A stretch of 64,000 nt of DNA. Origin: Dyadobacter sandarakinus (GTDB taxonomy: Bacteria; Bacteroidota; Bacteroidia; Cytophagales; Spirosomataceae). The notes beneath the pieces are model-generated. The model made no database searches. It was not told where the DNA came from and saw only the letters and a list, made by a program, of their open reading frames with translations. Position numbers and translations under genes: made by a program. The stretch covers positions 5,885,001-5,949,000 of the forward strand of contig NZ_CP056775.1 of the NCBI RefSeq assembly GCF_016894445.1, read 5' to 3'. Below, in pieces: positions 9,072 through 17,849 of this stretch. Numbering within the stretch: position 1 is the stretch's first letter; each line of letters begins with the position of its first letter.

Positions 9072-10550
9072 TTACTTTTCTGCCCACCAGAGCTTGGTCT
9101 TCATGTCGTCGGGACCGCCGTTGAGGCTGGTACCGGCGTCTACCGATCCTTTGTTGAGAGAATACTCGGAAGAAGGATAATTGAAACGGGTAGGAAGTAT
9201 GCCGCCGTTTTGCAATACCGCACGCGGATCATGCGACGGAAAAACAGGCAGTCCCGTGCGCCGCCACTCAATCCAGGCTTCCACACCCTGTCCGTACAGG
9301 GAAATCCATTTTTGTTCAAGTACTTTCTCCCGGGTCACAGCCCCAACCTTTGCCAGGTAGCCGGCAGGTACAGTTAATCCGTACTGACCGAAAGAAGCCG
9401 TAATTCCTTTTTCAAAATACTGCTTGGCATCACCCGTGATATCACCATCCAGCGCAGCTTCGGCCAGGATAAAATTCAGGTCTGCAAAGGTCATGATCAC
9501 CTCGGGTGCATCAGCTTTGGTGAATGCATCCCCGATGGTGGAACTGGTGGCGAGGTAACTGGTTGCAATAGCGTCGGGTAGTCCGTTGGGGTGACCCTGG
9601 TACAGGCCATCCTTATTTGCATTGGCATAAACCGTAATGCGCGTATCTCCCAGCTCATTCATGCGGTCGGCCAGTGTTTTACTAATGTTCCAGTCCGTAC
9701 GCCCGCCCTGGATCAGGATCTGGTTCCATTCGTTATTGCTCGGCAGTACCGTGGTGCATTTCAATGAGGCATTGTCTGCATTACTCGTAAAAACCGGGAA
9801 TTTCGATGCATCAGAAAGGATCTCGGTCATAATCGCTTTCGACTCTGCCGGTTTTTTGGCTGCCTGGCGGTTGGCGAGCCGCAGCCGCAGCGAGTTTGCA
9901 AATTTTTTCCATTTCAGAATATCTCCCGAATACAGGATATCACCTGCAACCATCGGCCCGCCTACCGTCAGCTTTTCATTGGCCGTTTTCAGGTCGGCGA
10001 GCATACCTGCATAAATATCCTCCATGGAGTCGTATTTGGGCGTGTAATTGGGCTGGTCGGCCGTGCCCCGGATCGCATCCGAGTAGGGGATTGAGCCGTA
10101 CATGTCCGTGAGCAGCGAAAATACCCAGGTCCTCATGACCAGCGCAATGCCTTCGTAGTTGGCATTGGGATTCTCCGAGCCTTCCCTGGTTTGCACAATA
10201 ATGCGCTGGAAGTTTAGGAGCCCCTCATTGTAAAAGCCACGCCAGTTGTTTGATAGCAGAGCGGGAGACACAGTGTAATCGTCGCCTTCATTGCTGTAAA
10301 TGTTGCGGGTAAGATGTTGTACATAGAGCTCGGCCGCATCGATATTAATCCTTTCAAAACGTTCCCGGTGGCCCCAGTAGCGGTCGATGGATGTTTCTAT
10401 GCCAGTGGGCAGCAGGTACTGGGGGCCAATGGAAGTAGGACTGTTGGGGCTGACATTCATTTTGTCAAAATCCCCGGTACAGCTGCCCGCCGCCAGCGTT
10501 CCTGCCAGTACGGCGCTCAGTATGCTTTTATGTCTGAATATGTTTTTCAT
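9072..10550 (-). CDS. SusD/RagB-family outer-membrane lipoprotein (SusD-like 2 type)
   Basis: 492 residues with a lipoprotein signal (lipobox AAGSC near residue 24). The segments DFDKMNVSPNSPTS and LLTDMYGSIPYSDA are typical of the SusD-like 2 family, which serves as the lid of a SusC transporter. It follows susC by 37 bases and precedes the small lipoprotein, so it forms the binding half of a TonB-driven importer. This subfamily is often found outside classical starch or glycan loci, and no glycoside hydrolase is linked here. Confidence 0.9.
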   Translation of the reverse strand: MKNIFRHKSILSAVLAGTLAAGSCTGDFDKMNVSPNSPTSIGPQYLLPTGIETSIDRYWGHRERFERINIDAAELYVQHLTRNIYSNEGDDYTVSPALLSNNWRGFYNEGLLNFQRIIVQTREGSENPNANYEGIALVMRTWVFSLLTDMYGSIPYSDAIRGTADQPNYTPKYDSMEDIYAGMLADLKTANEKLTVGGPMVAGDILYSGDILKWKKFANSLRLRLANRQAAKKPAESKAIMTEILSDASKFPVFTSNADNASLKCTTVLPSNNEWNQILIQGGRTDWNISKTLADRMNELGDTRITVYANANKDGLYQGHPNGLPDAIATSYLATSSTIGDAFTKADAPEVIMTFADLNFILAEAALDGDITGDAKQYFEKGITASFGQYGLTVPAGYLAKVGAVTREKVLEQKWISLYGQGVEAWIEWRRTGLPVFPSHDPRAVLQNGGILPTRFNYPSSEYSLNKGSVDAGTSLNGGPDDMKTKLWWAEK

Positions 10551-10587
10551 CGGAAAAATGACTTGTTGGTAGTGTTATTCCCTTGGA

Positions 10588-13500
10588 TCAGAATGATAGC
10601 GACAGGTTCATACCCATACTGCGCGAGCTGGGCAGCTCGCCGTAGCCGAAGCCTTGCTGGTTGCCGCCTTTGGCATCGATCTCGGGATCAATGTGGGGGG
10701 TGTTTTTGAAGATCATCCACACGTTCCGGCCTACCAGCGATATCTTGGCAGATTGTACCTTGATCCTTTTCAGGAAAGCAGGCGACACGCTGTACCCAAG
10801 TGACAACTCTCTCAGTTTGACATAACTCGCATCAAAAATGGCCGACTCATGGTAATTCCGTGGGTTACTGTACCCGTAAAGCTGGTTGGCAGTAACGATA
10901 ATGTCATTCGGTACGTAGGATTTGTTGCCGTCTGCGGCAGTTACCTCGCGCACGCCCCGACCAATTACCCCTTCTTCACGTCCCAGCGCGGTTTCGGCAT
11001 ATTGGCCTGTCCAGCGCGCAGTACCGGTACCTTCATCATATATATCACCGCCTACACGCACATCCACCAGGGCGCTCAGTGAAAAACCCTTGAAGTTGAA
11101 GGTATTCACCATGCCGCCGATCCAGTCAGGCTGAATATTGCCCAGGCGCTGGTTGGCTGCGGTTAGCGGAAGACCATTGGCACCGTATACAACCTGGCCG
11201 TCCGGGGCTTTCTGGAATCCTACTCCGTAAAATGTGCCGTAAGGCTGACCCACCCGCGCTTCCGAGGACATACCGCGCTGGGTTGCCAGGGTGTAGGTCG
11301 TGAGTCCTTCTGCGAGCTCAACAACCTTGTTACGGTTGCGGGCATAGTTCAGCGATACATCCCAGCTGAAACCATTGGACAGTTTTACAGGTGATCCCGT
11401 AAGGGTTATCTCAATGCCCTTGTTGGTCAGTTTTCCGGCATTCAGGATCCGCGTGTTATAGCCCGATGCCTTCGAGATCTCGACGCCCAGGATCTGGTCG
11501 CGGGTCGTTTGATCGTAGTAAGTGATGTCGAGCCCGAGCTTGCCTTTCCAAAACCGCAGATCGGCGCCGGCTTCAAAGCCTGTGGTAATTTCAGGTTTGA
11601 GGGTGGAGTTGGCGATCTGCGTGTTTTCTGTGAATTTTGGTATTGAACCGTTCCATGGATCGCCGGCCAGGAAAGTTTGCGCGAGCTGGTAGGGCGTGGC
11701 ATCATTTCCTACCAGGGCATAACTTACACGCACTTTACCAAATGAAAGTACATCGCTTTTCAGGTCCATGAGTTCGGTGAAGACCGTGCTCAGCGACGCC
11801 GAGGGATAAAAGTACGAGCGTGCATTGCTGGGAAGCGTGCTCGACCAGTCATTGCGTGCCGTCAGGTCGAGGAATACCGAGTTTCGCCAGGAGAAGTTGG
11901 CAGTTCCGAACAAGCTCTGGGTTTCGGACTTGCGGATCTCACTTTCAATCTTGTTCTGGCTGGGTACCGAGTTGCCTGCATTGTACAGCCCGTCCACCAC
12001 CATCTCGCCTACATAGAAGTAATTTCTTTTGTAATAATTGGTACGTTGAATACCTCCAAACTGCACGTTCAGACCAAAGTCTTTGCTGATGTCCTTGTTG
12101 TACGTAAAAATGAAATCCGAATTGGTTTCCTGGCTGCGGAGTACTTCCTCGGAGAACCTTCCCGGCGTACGTACGCCATTCCGCACGCGGTTGAAGTTCG
12201 ATACGTTAATGCGCGTATCAGACCAGTAGTCAGTACCGCTCCGGAGCATTACGCTGAGAGACGGCAGGATTTTGTAGTTCAGTGCAATGTTGCCCAGTAC
12301 CCGGTCCTTTTCATTCCCGGACGGCAGTTTCTTTTGTGAGAAATAGGGGTTTGTAAAGAACGTATGCTGCCAGTTGGGCGGGTCGGTATCATTGCCACGC
12401 TGGTTATGCACATCTGCATAGCTTTCATAGTCGCGCAGCTGGTCCCAGGATACATGCCGGTGTGACCAGATGAATTCCTGTCCGCCACTGTAGCTTTTAT
12501 TGTCTGAGCCCGACTTGATGTATTCGCCGGATAAAGTGATGCTGAGATTCTTGGTGAGGTTATATCCCGAGTTGATGCGGAAGTTGTTTCTGTGAAAATC
12601 ATTGTAATACATGATCCCTTTCTGGTCCAGCCGGCTGAGACCAAGCCGGAAAAAACCTTTGTCATTTCCTCCTGAAAGTGCCACACTGTTGGTGATCGTG
12701 CGGCCTGTTGCCCAGTACTCATTCCAGTTGTTGGGTTGTGGTGTCAGCGGAGCTACGTCATCACCGGTCCACCACTGCCGCACCAGACGGCCGTCCATGG
12801 GCGCTCCCCAGCTTTCGTCGGTACCTTCCGAGCCGGCCAGCGGGTAGCGCGTATCATACACTGCCCGGTACTGCGCGATTTCGGCCGGATCGCTGATGCT
12901 GCCGCTCCAGCCATCATTGTACCAGGTACGGTAACCATTGCCACCCCCATAGGTATTCTGAAAGTCGGGCTTGATCCAGGGACGTTCGAAGGTAACATTC
13001 GAATTGATGTCCACCCCAAGTCCTTTGGTTCCCTGGCCGTTTTTGGTTGTGATAATGATTACTCCGTTTGCCGCACGGGAGCCGTAAAGGGCTGCGGCAT
13101 TGGGACCTTTCAGCACCGACATTTCTTTGATGTTGTCGGGATTGACCTCGGAAATACCGCCACCGTACGTTTTGCTTGCTGTTTGTTCCATTGGAACCCC
13201 GTCGATAACAATCAGGGGCTGGTTATTGCCGGAAACAGACGAGGAGCCGCGGATCTGGATAGTAGAGCCGCTGCCCGGCCCGCCATTGGACTGTACCCGC
13301 ACCCCGGCGATTTTTCCTGAAAGTGCATTCGCCACATTGGTTGAGCGTGACTCGGTCAATGCACTCCCTTTTACTTCCTGCACCGTATACCCCAATGCCT
13401 TGCGCTGGCGCTCGATACCAAATGCGGTTACCACCACTTCGGCCAGCTGCCGCGTATCGGCTTCAAGTTTAATGTCAAAGTTTGTCTGATTGCCAAGGGG

Positions 13501-13746
13501 AAGTTCCTTGATGAGAAAGCCTACGTATGAAATGACAAGAACGCCGTCGCCTGGAACAGAGAAGCTGAACTTACCATCGGCATCGGCATTGGTGCCGATA
13601 TTGGTACCCTTAAAAATGACAGAAGCCCCTGCAAGGCCCAGATCGTCGTCAGAAGCCGTTATTTTTCCGCTGACCTGCCGCGACTGACCAAACACAAGCG
13701 GAGAAAACAAACATGCCCATAAAAACAGGAGTAAAACTTTACGCAT
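10588..13746 (-). CDS. SusC/RagA-family TonB-dependent outer-membrane transporter
   Basis: 1052 residues. Signal peptide 1-20, a carboxypeptidase-regulatory-like beta domain about 24-105 (SGKITASDDDLGLAGASV), a TonB-box/plug region from about 108 (EVVVTAFGIERQRKALGY) with the typical IQIRGSSSVSGNNQPLIVIDG, then a 22-strand barrel ending in an aromatic-Phe (LSLSF). Unlike the second SusC in this window it has no STN domain and no sigma/FecR pair next to it, so it is not controlled by trans-envelope signalling. Its 5' region instead holds a promoter at 14145-14174 and a long hairpin-rich leader. First gene of susC-susD-lipoprotein-aminotransferase. Confidence 0.95.
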   Translation of the reverse strand: MRKVLLLFLWACLFSPLVFGQSRQVSGKITASDDDLGLAGASVIFKGTNIGTNADADGKFSFSVPGDGVLVISYVGFLIKELPLGNQTNFDIKLEADTRQLAEVVVTAFGIERQRKALGYTVQEVKGSALTESRSTNVANALSGKIAGVRVQSNGGPGSGSTIQIRGSSSVSGNNQPLIVIDGVPMEQTASKTYGGGISEVNPDNIKEMSVLKGPNAAALYGSRAANGVIIITTKNGQGTKGLGVDINSNVTFERPWIKPDFQNTYGGGNGYRTWYNDGWSGSISDPAEIAQYRAVYDTRYPLAGSEGTDESWGAPMDGRLVRQWWTGDDVAPLTPQPNNWNEYWATGRTITNSVALSGGNDKGFFRLGLSRLDQKGIMYYNDFHRNNFRINSGYNLTKNLSITLSGEYIKSGSDNKSYSGGQEFIWSHRHVSWDQLRDYESYADVHNQRGNDTDPPNWQHTFFTNPYFSQKKLPSGNEKDRVLGNIALNYKILPSLSVMLRSGTDYWSDTRINVSNFNRVRNGVRTPGRFSEEVLRSQETNSDFIFTYNKDISKDFGLNVQFGGIQRTNYYKRNYFYVGEMVVDGLYNAGNSVPSQNKIESEIRKSETQSLFGTANFSWRNSVFLDLTARNDWSSTLPSNARSYFYPSASLSTVFTELMDLKSDVLSFGKVRVSYALVGNDATPYQLAQTFLAGDPWNGSIPKFTENTQIANSTLKPEITTGFEAGADLRFWKGKLGLDITYYDQTTRDQILGVEISKASGYNTRILNAGKLTNKGIEITLTGSPVKLSNGFSWDVSLNYARNRNKVVELAEGLTTYTLATQRGMSSEARVGQPYGTFYGVGFQKAPDGQVVYGANGLPLTAANQRLGNIQPDWIGGMVNTFNFKGFSLSALVDVRVGGDIYDEGTGTARWTGQYAETALGREEGVIGRGVREVTAADGNKSYVPNDIIVTANQLYGYSNPRNYHESAIFDASYVKLRELSLGYSVSPAFLKRIKVQSAKISLVGRNVWMIFKNTPHIDPEIDAKGGNQQGFGYGELPSSRSMGMNLSLSF

Positions 13747-13779
13747 GTGGAATAGGAGTTAGGTGGTTGGTGAGATTGG

Positions 13780-14140
13780 GAAGAAAAGTTATGGCTGTGC
13801 GGTGTCCACGTTGCCGTGCGCCGCACACACTTTCGCGTGGACAGAACAACACAGCCATAAGCTTGCTTAATCTGCTTTTCCGGAAAGCAATACCCTCGTT
13901 AACCGAGGACAAACAGAGGTAGCTTGTGGCAAGCAAAATGCCTTGCGCAACAAAACTGCTTGTCCACGACTTAAATAACCGGTATTGAAAAAATTATATT
14001 TTAGCTGAGGCAGAACGTAGCTGAAGACCGGAACAAAGGCCCTCTCAGACTGGCGTCTGTACTCCTCAGCTGCGTCGGATATATTCATGTGCGGCTCGAA
14101 TATATCCTGCTTTTGGAAGTCTTGTCATTCGTTTAACGAC
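13780..14140 (-). ncRNA. hairpin-rich leader RNA or stand-alone ncRNA upstream of susC
   Basis: From an inferred start near 14139 to about 34 bases before the susC ATG, the minus-strand RNA can form a chain of stems: GAAGTC/GACTTC (14138-14143 with 14116-14121), a perfect 10-bp stem GGATATATTC/GAATATATCC (14098-14107 with 14077-14086), AGCTGAGG/CCTCAGCT, CCTCG/CGAGG, TTTCCGGAAA, and a final long stem TTATGGCTGTG plus TGTCCACG with their complements (13850-13860 and 13836-13843 with 13789-13799 and 13803-13810). The last stem is followed by CTTTTCTT, so it may act as a terminator or attenuator. I find no match to TPP, cobalamin, SAM-I or tmRNA signatures. A 73-codon open frame (13867-14088) lies within it but looks incidental. 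Confidence 0.5.
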
Positions 14141-14144
14141 TTCT

Positions 14145-14174
14145 CAAATATACTGACAATGATAAAATATGCAA
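14145..14174 (-). promoter_or_regulatory. promoter of the first susC operon / leader RNA
   Basis: On the minus strand, TATATTTG (14145-14152) matches TAnnTTTG exactly, and CTTG (14172-14175) lies 19 bases upstream, the spacing expected for the Bacteroidota -33 element. Transcription would start near 14139, directly at the first hairpin of the leader, giving about 390 bases before the susC start codon. Confidence 0.65.
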
Positions 14175-14175
14175 G

Positions 14176-14428
14176 AGAATAAATTTAAAAAGTAAATTTA
14201 TTTGCAATAATAATTGGTCATTTGGAGGTATTATGGAACAAGTAGTATTTATTTCATTAAAAATATAATTTATTTTACTCTTAGAATAAATCAAACGTAT
14301 TTCGAGCAGTCGGCCGAATGAATCATATTATCAACCTCCTTTCTGACAACTACTTAGGTTGTCTGATGGATAGAAATACCTGTAACACACGGTTACATCA
14401 TCAGTGCTAGTTTTTATGCAGGTTTTTA
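14176..14428. other. AT-rich intergenic stretch, no gene seen
   Basis: Remainder of the 746-bp gap 13747-14492. It is strongly AT-rich in 14160-14290 and has no credible open frame. It may contain upstream activator sites for the susC promoter, but no repeated or palindromic operator stands out. Confidence 0.6.
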
Positions 14429-14470
14429 CAAACAAAAAGGAGCATCCTGACCGGAGCTCCTTTTTGTTTG
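14429..14470 (-). terminator. intrinsic terminator of aguB
   Basis: Perfect 15-bp stem CAAACAAAAAGGAGC (14429-14443) with its complement at 14456-14470 and a 12-base loop. On the minus strand GGAGCTCC-type GC pairs are followed by a T-run. It sits 22 bases past the stop of the amidase gene and separates it from the susC operon. Confidence 0.85.
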
Positions 14471-14492
14471 TTCTGGAAAATATTATATAATA

Positions 14493-15395
14493 TTATTCTG
14501 GTTGATCAATAAAACGCTTCAAGATCGGCTGGTAAGAATCAATGCGCCGGTCGCGCAGGAAGGGCCAGGTGGTACGGTATACATCCAGTTTCTGAAGGTC
14601 AAGTTCCTGAACGTGGGTCACCTCTTCTTCATGCGGGGCAAGGTACAGCAATCTTCCATGCGGGTTGGCGATAAACGAGCCGCCCCAGAATTGCTGATCC
14701 GCTTCACGCCCGACGCGGTTGACCGCTACAACATACACACCATTGGCTACGGCGTGTCCGCGCTGGATGGTCTGCCATGCGCCATATTGCTCTTCGTTGA
14801 TCTGCGGATCGGTTTCGTTGGTATCCCATCCGATTGCAGTCGGATAAAACAGGATCTCGGCACCCATCAGGCTTGTGATACGTGCTGCCTCAGGGTACCA
14901 CTGGTCCCAGCAGATCAGCACGCCGATTTTTGCAAACCGGGTATTAAATATCCTGTACCCGTCGCTGTCAGCCTGGCTCGCAGGCGCATCGCCCGGGGTG
15001 AAGTAAAATTTTTCGTAATAGCCGGGGTCATCCGGAATGTGCATTTTGCGGTATTTGCCCAGGTAAGTACCGTCTGCGTCCAGCACTGCAGTTGTATTAT
15101 GGTAGAGGCCGTGTGCACGTTTTTCGAACAGGGATGCGATGATCACCACACCCAGCTCACGGGCCAGGCTGCTCAGTGCTTCGGTGGACGGACCAGGAAT
15201 GGCTTCGGCCAATGCAAAATTGCTATGATCCTCTACGTCACAGAAATACAATGATTTAAACAATTCCTGCAGGCAGACGATCTGGGCTCCCTGCGCGGCG
15301 GCCTCGCGGATTTTGGCAATAGCTTTCTGAAAATTGGCTTCAACATCAGCCGTACAGCTCATTTGTACGATACCTATGTTTACTTTTTTAGTCAT
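14493..15395 (-). CDS. aguB: N-carbamoylputrescine amidase (carbon-nitrogen hydrolase)
   Basis: 300 residues, full length. Nitrilase-superfamily triad is visible: Glu44 in CLQELFKS, Lys117 in KYRKMHIPDD, Cys162 in VLICWDQWYPE. The DDPGYYEKFYFTPGD segment is typical of the plant/bacterial N-carbamoylputrescine amidases. It converts N-carbamoylputrescine to putrescine, CO2 and ammonia, the step after agmatine deiminase (gene at 4587-5651). The two genes lie on the same strand but are split by 9 kb holding a permease, an aminotransferase and a SusC/SusD operon. A related omega-amidase activity is less likely given the specific motifs. Confidence 0.9.
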   Translation of the reverse strand: MTKKVNIGIVQMSCTADVEANFQKAIAKIREAAAQGAQIVCLQELFKSLYFCDVEDHSNFALAEAIPGPSTEALSSLARELGVVIIASLFEKRAHGLYHNTTAVLDADGTYLGKYRKMHIPDDPGYYEKFYFTPGDAPASQADSDGYRIFNTRFAKIGVLICWDQWYPEAARITSLMGAEILFYPTAIGWDTNETDPQINEEQYGAWQTIQRGHAVANGVYVVAVNRVGREADQQFWGGSFIANPHGRLLYLAPHEEEVTHVQELDLQKLDVYRTTWPFLRDRRIDSYQPILKRFIDQPE

Positions 15396-15435
15396 AGTTG
15401 TTTGTGAAAAAGGGGAAGTATCCGGCTTTTGAACA

Positions 15436-16422
15436 CTAATTGTTGCCGGGTAGTTCTTTAATCGTGAAGTTGAAAGGAAGCTCGTTCATACATTTGAAAT
15501 GCTGCAGCGGACATTTATCATAGCCTATCTTGGAGCATGGCCGGCAGCTCAGATTATTGTTTTCCAGCACCTCGAACGGAGTTTTGTACGGGTACATGCC
15601 AAACTGCGGCACCGTATTTCCCCAGATGGAGTACACTTTCTTCTTCAATGCGGCTGCTACGTGCATAAGTCCGGTATCGTGAGAAAACACAACAACCGCC
15701 CGCTCAACCAGCGAAGCTGACTGGTTGAAATTGTACTTTCCGCACCCATTATAGATCATCCGGTCACCCAGCGAATGCCTTACAATTTCACCATTTTCAA
15801 AGTCTTCCTTCCCACCGAGCAATACCACAGGATAGTTGATTTTCCTGCAAAGCTCTACCATTCTTTCCACGGGCAACTTTTTGGTATGATGCTGGCCGCC
15901 GATTGCATAGGCCACATAGCCCTGCCGGTGGGTATCCGGCAACCAGCCAGGTTCTACATTGTCTTTATAGGGTATAAAATAATCGAGTCCCTGCCCGTCA
16001 TTGGTAATTTTGAGAGTACGCAGCGTATCCATGTACCTGTGCACAATGTGGACATCGGGCAGGTAGTTGATCCGGAGCCGGGTGAGCAGCCACTTCTGTA
16101 CATTCAGCTTGTCAAAACTGAATGCCCTGGCGCCCAGCGTAAGCTTGAAGCGAAGCGTGCGGATGTTATTGTGCAAGTCAATGATGTAGTCAAACTTTTC
16201 CGCCTTAAGTGATTTCAGCAGCTCAGTTGTATTGTTTTCCAGTAGCCAGGCTTTGTCGATATACGGATTGTCTGCCAGTAAAAAGCCGAATTTTGCTTTG
16301 GTACAATAATGCACTTCTGCTTCCGGATACTGGTTTTTCAGGCAACGCACCACGGGCGTGGTCAGGATTATGTCACCGATAGACGAAAACCGGAGGATCA
16401 GGAATTTGGCGGGTTTATTCAC
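15436..16422 (-). CDS. glycosyltransferase family 9 (heptosyltransferase-like)
   Basis: 328 residues. N-terminus KFLILRFSSIGDIILTTPVV is the typical GT9 start, and VVFSHDTGLMHVAAALKKKV is the C-terminal nucleotide-sugar (ADP-heptose) binding segment. Family members add heptose to the LPS inner core on the cytoplasmic face of the inner membrane. Its ATG overlaps the end of the acyltransferase gene by 8 bases, so the two are translated together; hldD, which makes the heptose donor, is at 61621-62586. The acceptor cannot be named from sequence. Confidence 0.88.
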   Translation of the reverse strand: MNKPAKFLILRFSSIGDIILTTPVVRCLKNQYPEAEVHYCTKAKFGFLLADNPYIDKAWLLENNTTELLKSLKAEKFDYIIDLHNNIRTLRFKLTLGARAFSFDKLNVQKWLLTRLRINYLPDVHIVHRYMDTLRTLKITNDGQGLDYFIPYKDNVEPGWLPDTHRQGYVAYAIGGQHHTKKLPVERMVELCRKINYPVVLLGGKEDFENGEIVRHSLGDRMIYNGCGKYNFNQSASLVERAVVVFSHDTGLMHVAAALKKKVYSIWGNTVPQFGMYPYKTPFEVLENNNLSCRPCSKIGYDKCPLQHFKCMNELPFNFTIKELPGNN

Positions 16423-17329
16423 TTTTTAGTTCTTGAAGTTGCTGTGAGGGCAAAAGCCTGTGGGGGCGCGCATGTTTCCACCGGCGGTGGCTCCATAGCC
16501 AGTTATCAGGCTGATCTGTAATGTCTTTTTCCAGAAATTTGATCTGTTTTTCCAGGATACCATTCATCGGAACATCGCGCGGATTGTCGGTCACGAGGCT
16601 AAGGTGTATGTGGTAACGTCCGCGGCTGTACTCGTCCCGCTGCACGCCCATGTACAGCACCGGGCAGTTGAGCTTGCGGGCAATGAGCTCTCCTCCGCGG
16701 AACACGCCCGTATCCTGGTTGAGGAACGTGGTCCAGTATGCTTTCGCCGGCGCGGGGCTCTGGTCGTTGATCAGTATGTAAATGATGGGCTCACTACGGG
16801 GTATCAATGCTTGTGAAATTGCATCCCGCATCGGCACCATTTCGGTCCCGAACCTCGTGCGGATATCTTTTATCCATGCTTCGGCTACTTCATTGGCGAG
16901 CTCATGGTACACGATCACCATCTGGTAGCTGATCCTGGCGGCAGCAAAAAGGTTGATCATTTCCCAGTTTCCCAGATGTCCTGCCACGACCACTACACTT
17001 TGTTTTTTCTCATGGTAATAGTCCAGAAGTGCAGGATCCAACTCGCAGCGTCCCAGCAGGTCGGTTTTGGAAACGCTCCTGAGTTTGATCGTTTCGAAGA
17101 TGATATCCGCAAAATTCCTGTAAAACTTCCGGGCGATCGTGTGGATCGTTTTTTCACTGGAAAGCGGGAAGCTGTTTTTCAGGTTGGTGTGGATGACCTT
17201 TTTACGGTACTGAAAAACGTCAAAAGCGAAGAACCGGAAGATGTCCGAAGCATAGTACAGGTTTTTCCACGACAGCCTGGAAACCGAGTTCAGAAGCCTG
17301 AGAAATAACCGGGTAATCAATGATTGCAT
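16415..17329 (-). CDS. LpxL/HtrB-family lipid A acyltransferase
   Basis: About 304 residues from the internal ATG at 17329 (MQSLITRLF); the open frame reaches 17356. One N-terminal membrane-associated segment is followed by the acyltransferase motif GHLGNWE (H-x4-E) and a C-terminal LWSHRRWK, characteristic of the LpxL/LpxM/HtrB family. It transfers a secondary acyl chain to lipid A or a related lipid at the inner membrane. It overlaps the GT9 gene by 8 bases, consistent with a shared role in LPS assembly. Confidence 0.85.
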   Translation of the reverse strand: MQSLITRLFLRLLNSVSRLSWKNLYYASDIFRFFAFDVFQYRKKVIHTNLKNSFPLSSEKTIHTIARKFYRNFADIIFETIKLRSVSKTDLLGRCELDPALLDYYHEKKQSVVVVAGHLGNWEMINLFAAARISYQMVIVYHELANEVAEAWIKDIRTRFGTEMVPMRDAISQALIPRSEPIIYILINDQSPAPAKAYWTTFLNQDTGVFRGGELIARKLNCPVLYMGVQRDEYSRGRYHIHLSLVTDNPRDVPMNGILEKQIKFLEKDITDQPDNWLWSHRRWKHARPHRLLPSQQLQELKSE

Positions 17330-17507
17330 GCTACTGTAAATGACGGGCTTTGACAATGGCCGGCCACAAAGGTAGCAACTAAGTGTTACTTTCAGTTATC
17401 GCGGAAGTTGGGCAGCACCGCGTGGGGGATTGCTTATCCTGGTCAGTTTCTGGTTTTTGTGCATGCGGTTGCTTATATTCACTCGTTCAAACCATCGTGC
17501 AGATACC

Positions 17508-17849
17508 ATGCTGGAAGGATTATTCGATATCAGAAATGACCGTCGCCTGGGGATGTACCTGTACCGGATGGGATTTGGGGCGTGGCTGATGTACCTGGTA
17601 CTGGGTGCGCCTGCATTGCATACGTATCATCATTACCGTACGGACTGCGGGCTGCTTTCGTTTGTGCTGATGGTGTTTGGCTTTTCTGCCGCGATGGTAT
17701 ACGACTACTTCCATCATCCCGCACAGTTTGAAATCAAGAAGAAGTGGCTTTTTATCAGCTACGCAATCCTGGCAGGCGTCATTTATTTTCTTGAATTCGG
17801 GGGCCGCGACAAGCACCTCGATCTTCACTGGTTTTTGCAGCTCCTCTGA
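17508..17849 (+). CDS. small membrane protein, unknown function
   Basis: 113 residues from the ATG at 17508 (MLEGLFDIRNDRR); the longer frame from 17430 would add an unlikely N-terminus. Three hydrophobic segments can be seen at about residues 23-35, 47-65 and 83-97, ending in a hydrophilic tail. No family recognised. It is divergent from the acyltransferase gene and ends exactly one base before the stop of the convergent SUMT gene. Confidence 0.55.
   Translation: MLEGLFDIRNDRRLGMYLYRMGFGAWLMYLVLGAPALHTYHHYRTDCGLLSFVLMVFGFSAAMVYDYFHHPAQFEIKKKWLFISYAILAGVIYFLEFGGRDKHLDLHWFLQLL

Noticed and set aside
13867-14088. 73-codon minus-strand frame inside the leader
   Set aside because: Its start codon sits in a perfect 10-bp stem and the peptide has no family likeness; kept as part of the structured RNA region.
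13780-14140. Known riboswitch (TPP, cobalamin, SAM-I), tmRNA, hammerhead or group II intron
   Set aside because: CTGAGAGGG and CTGAGGAG fragments are suggestive, but the remaining conserved segments, CCA-type ends, the CTGATGA core or a domain V are not found.
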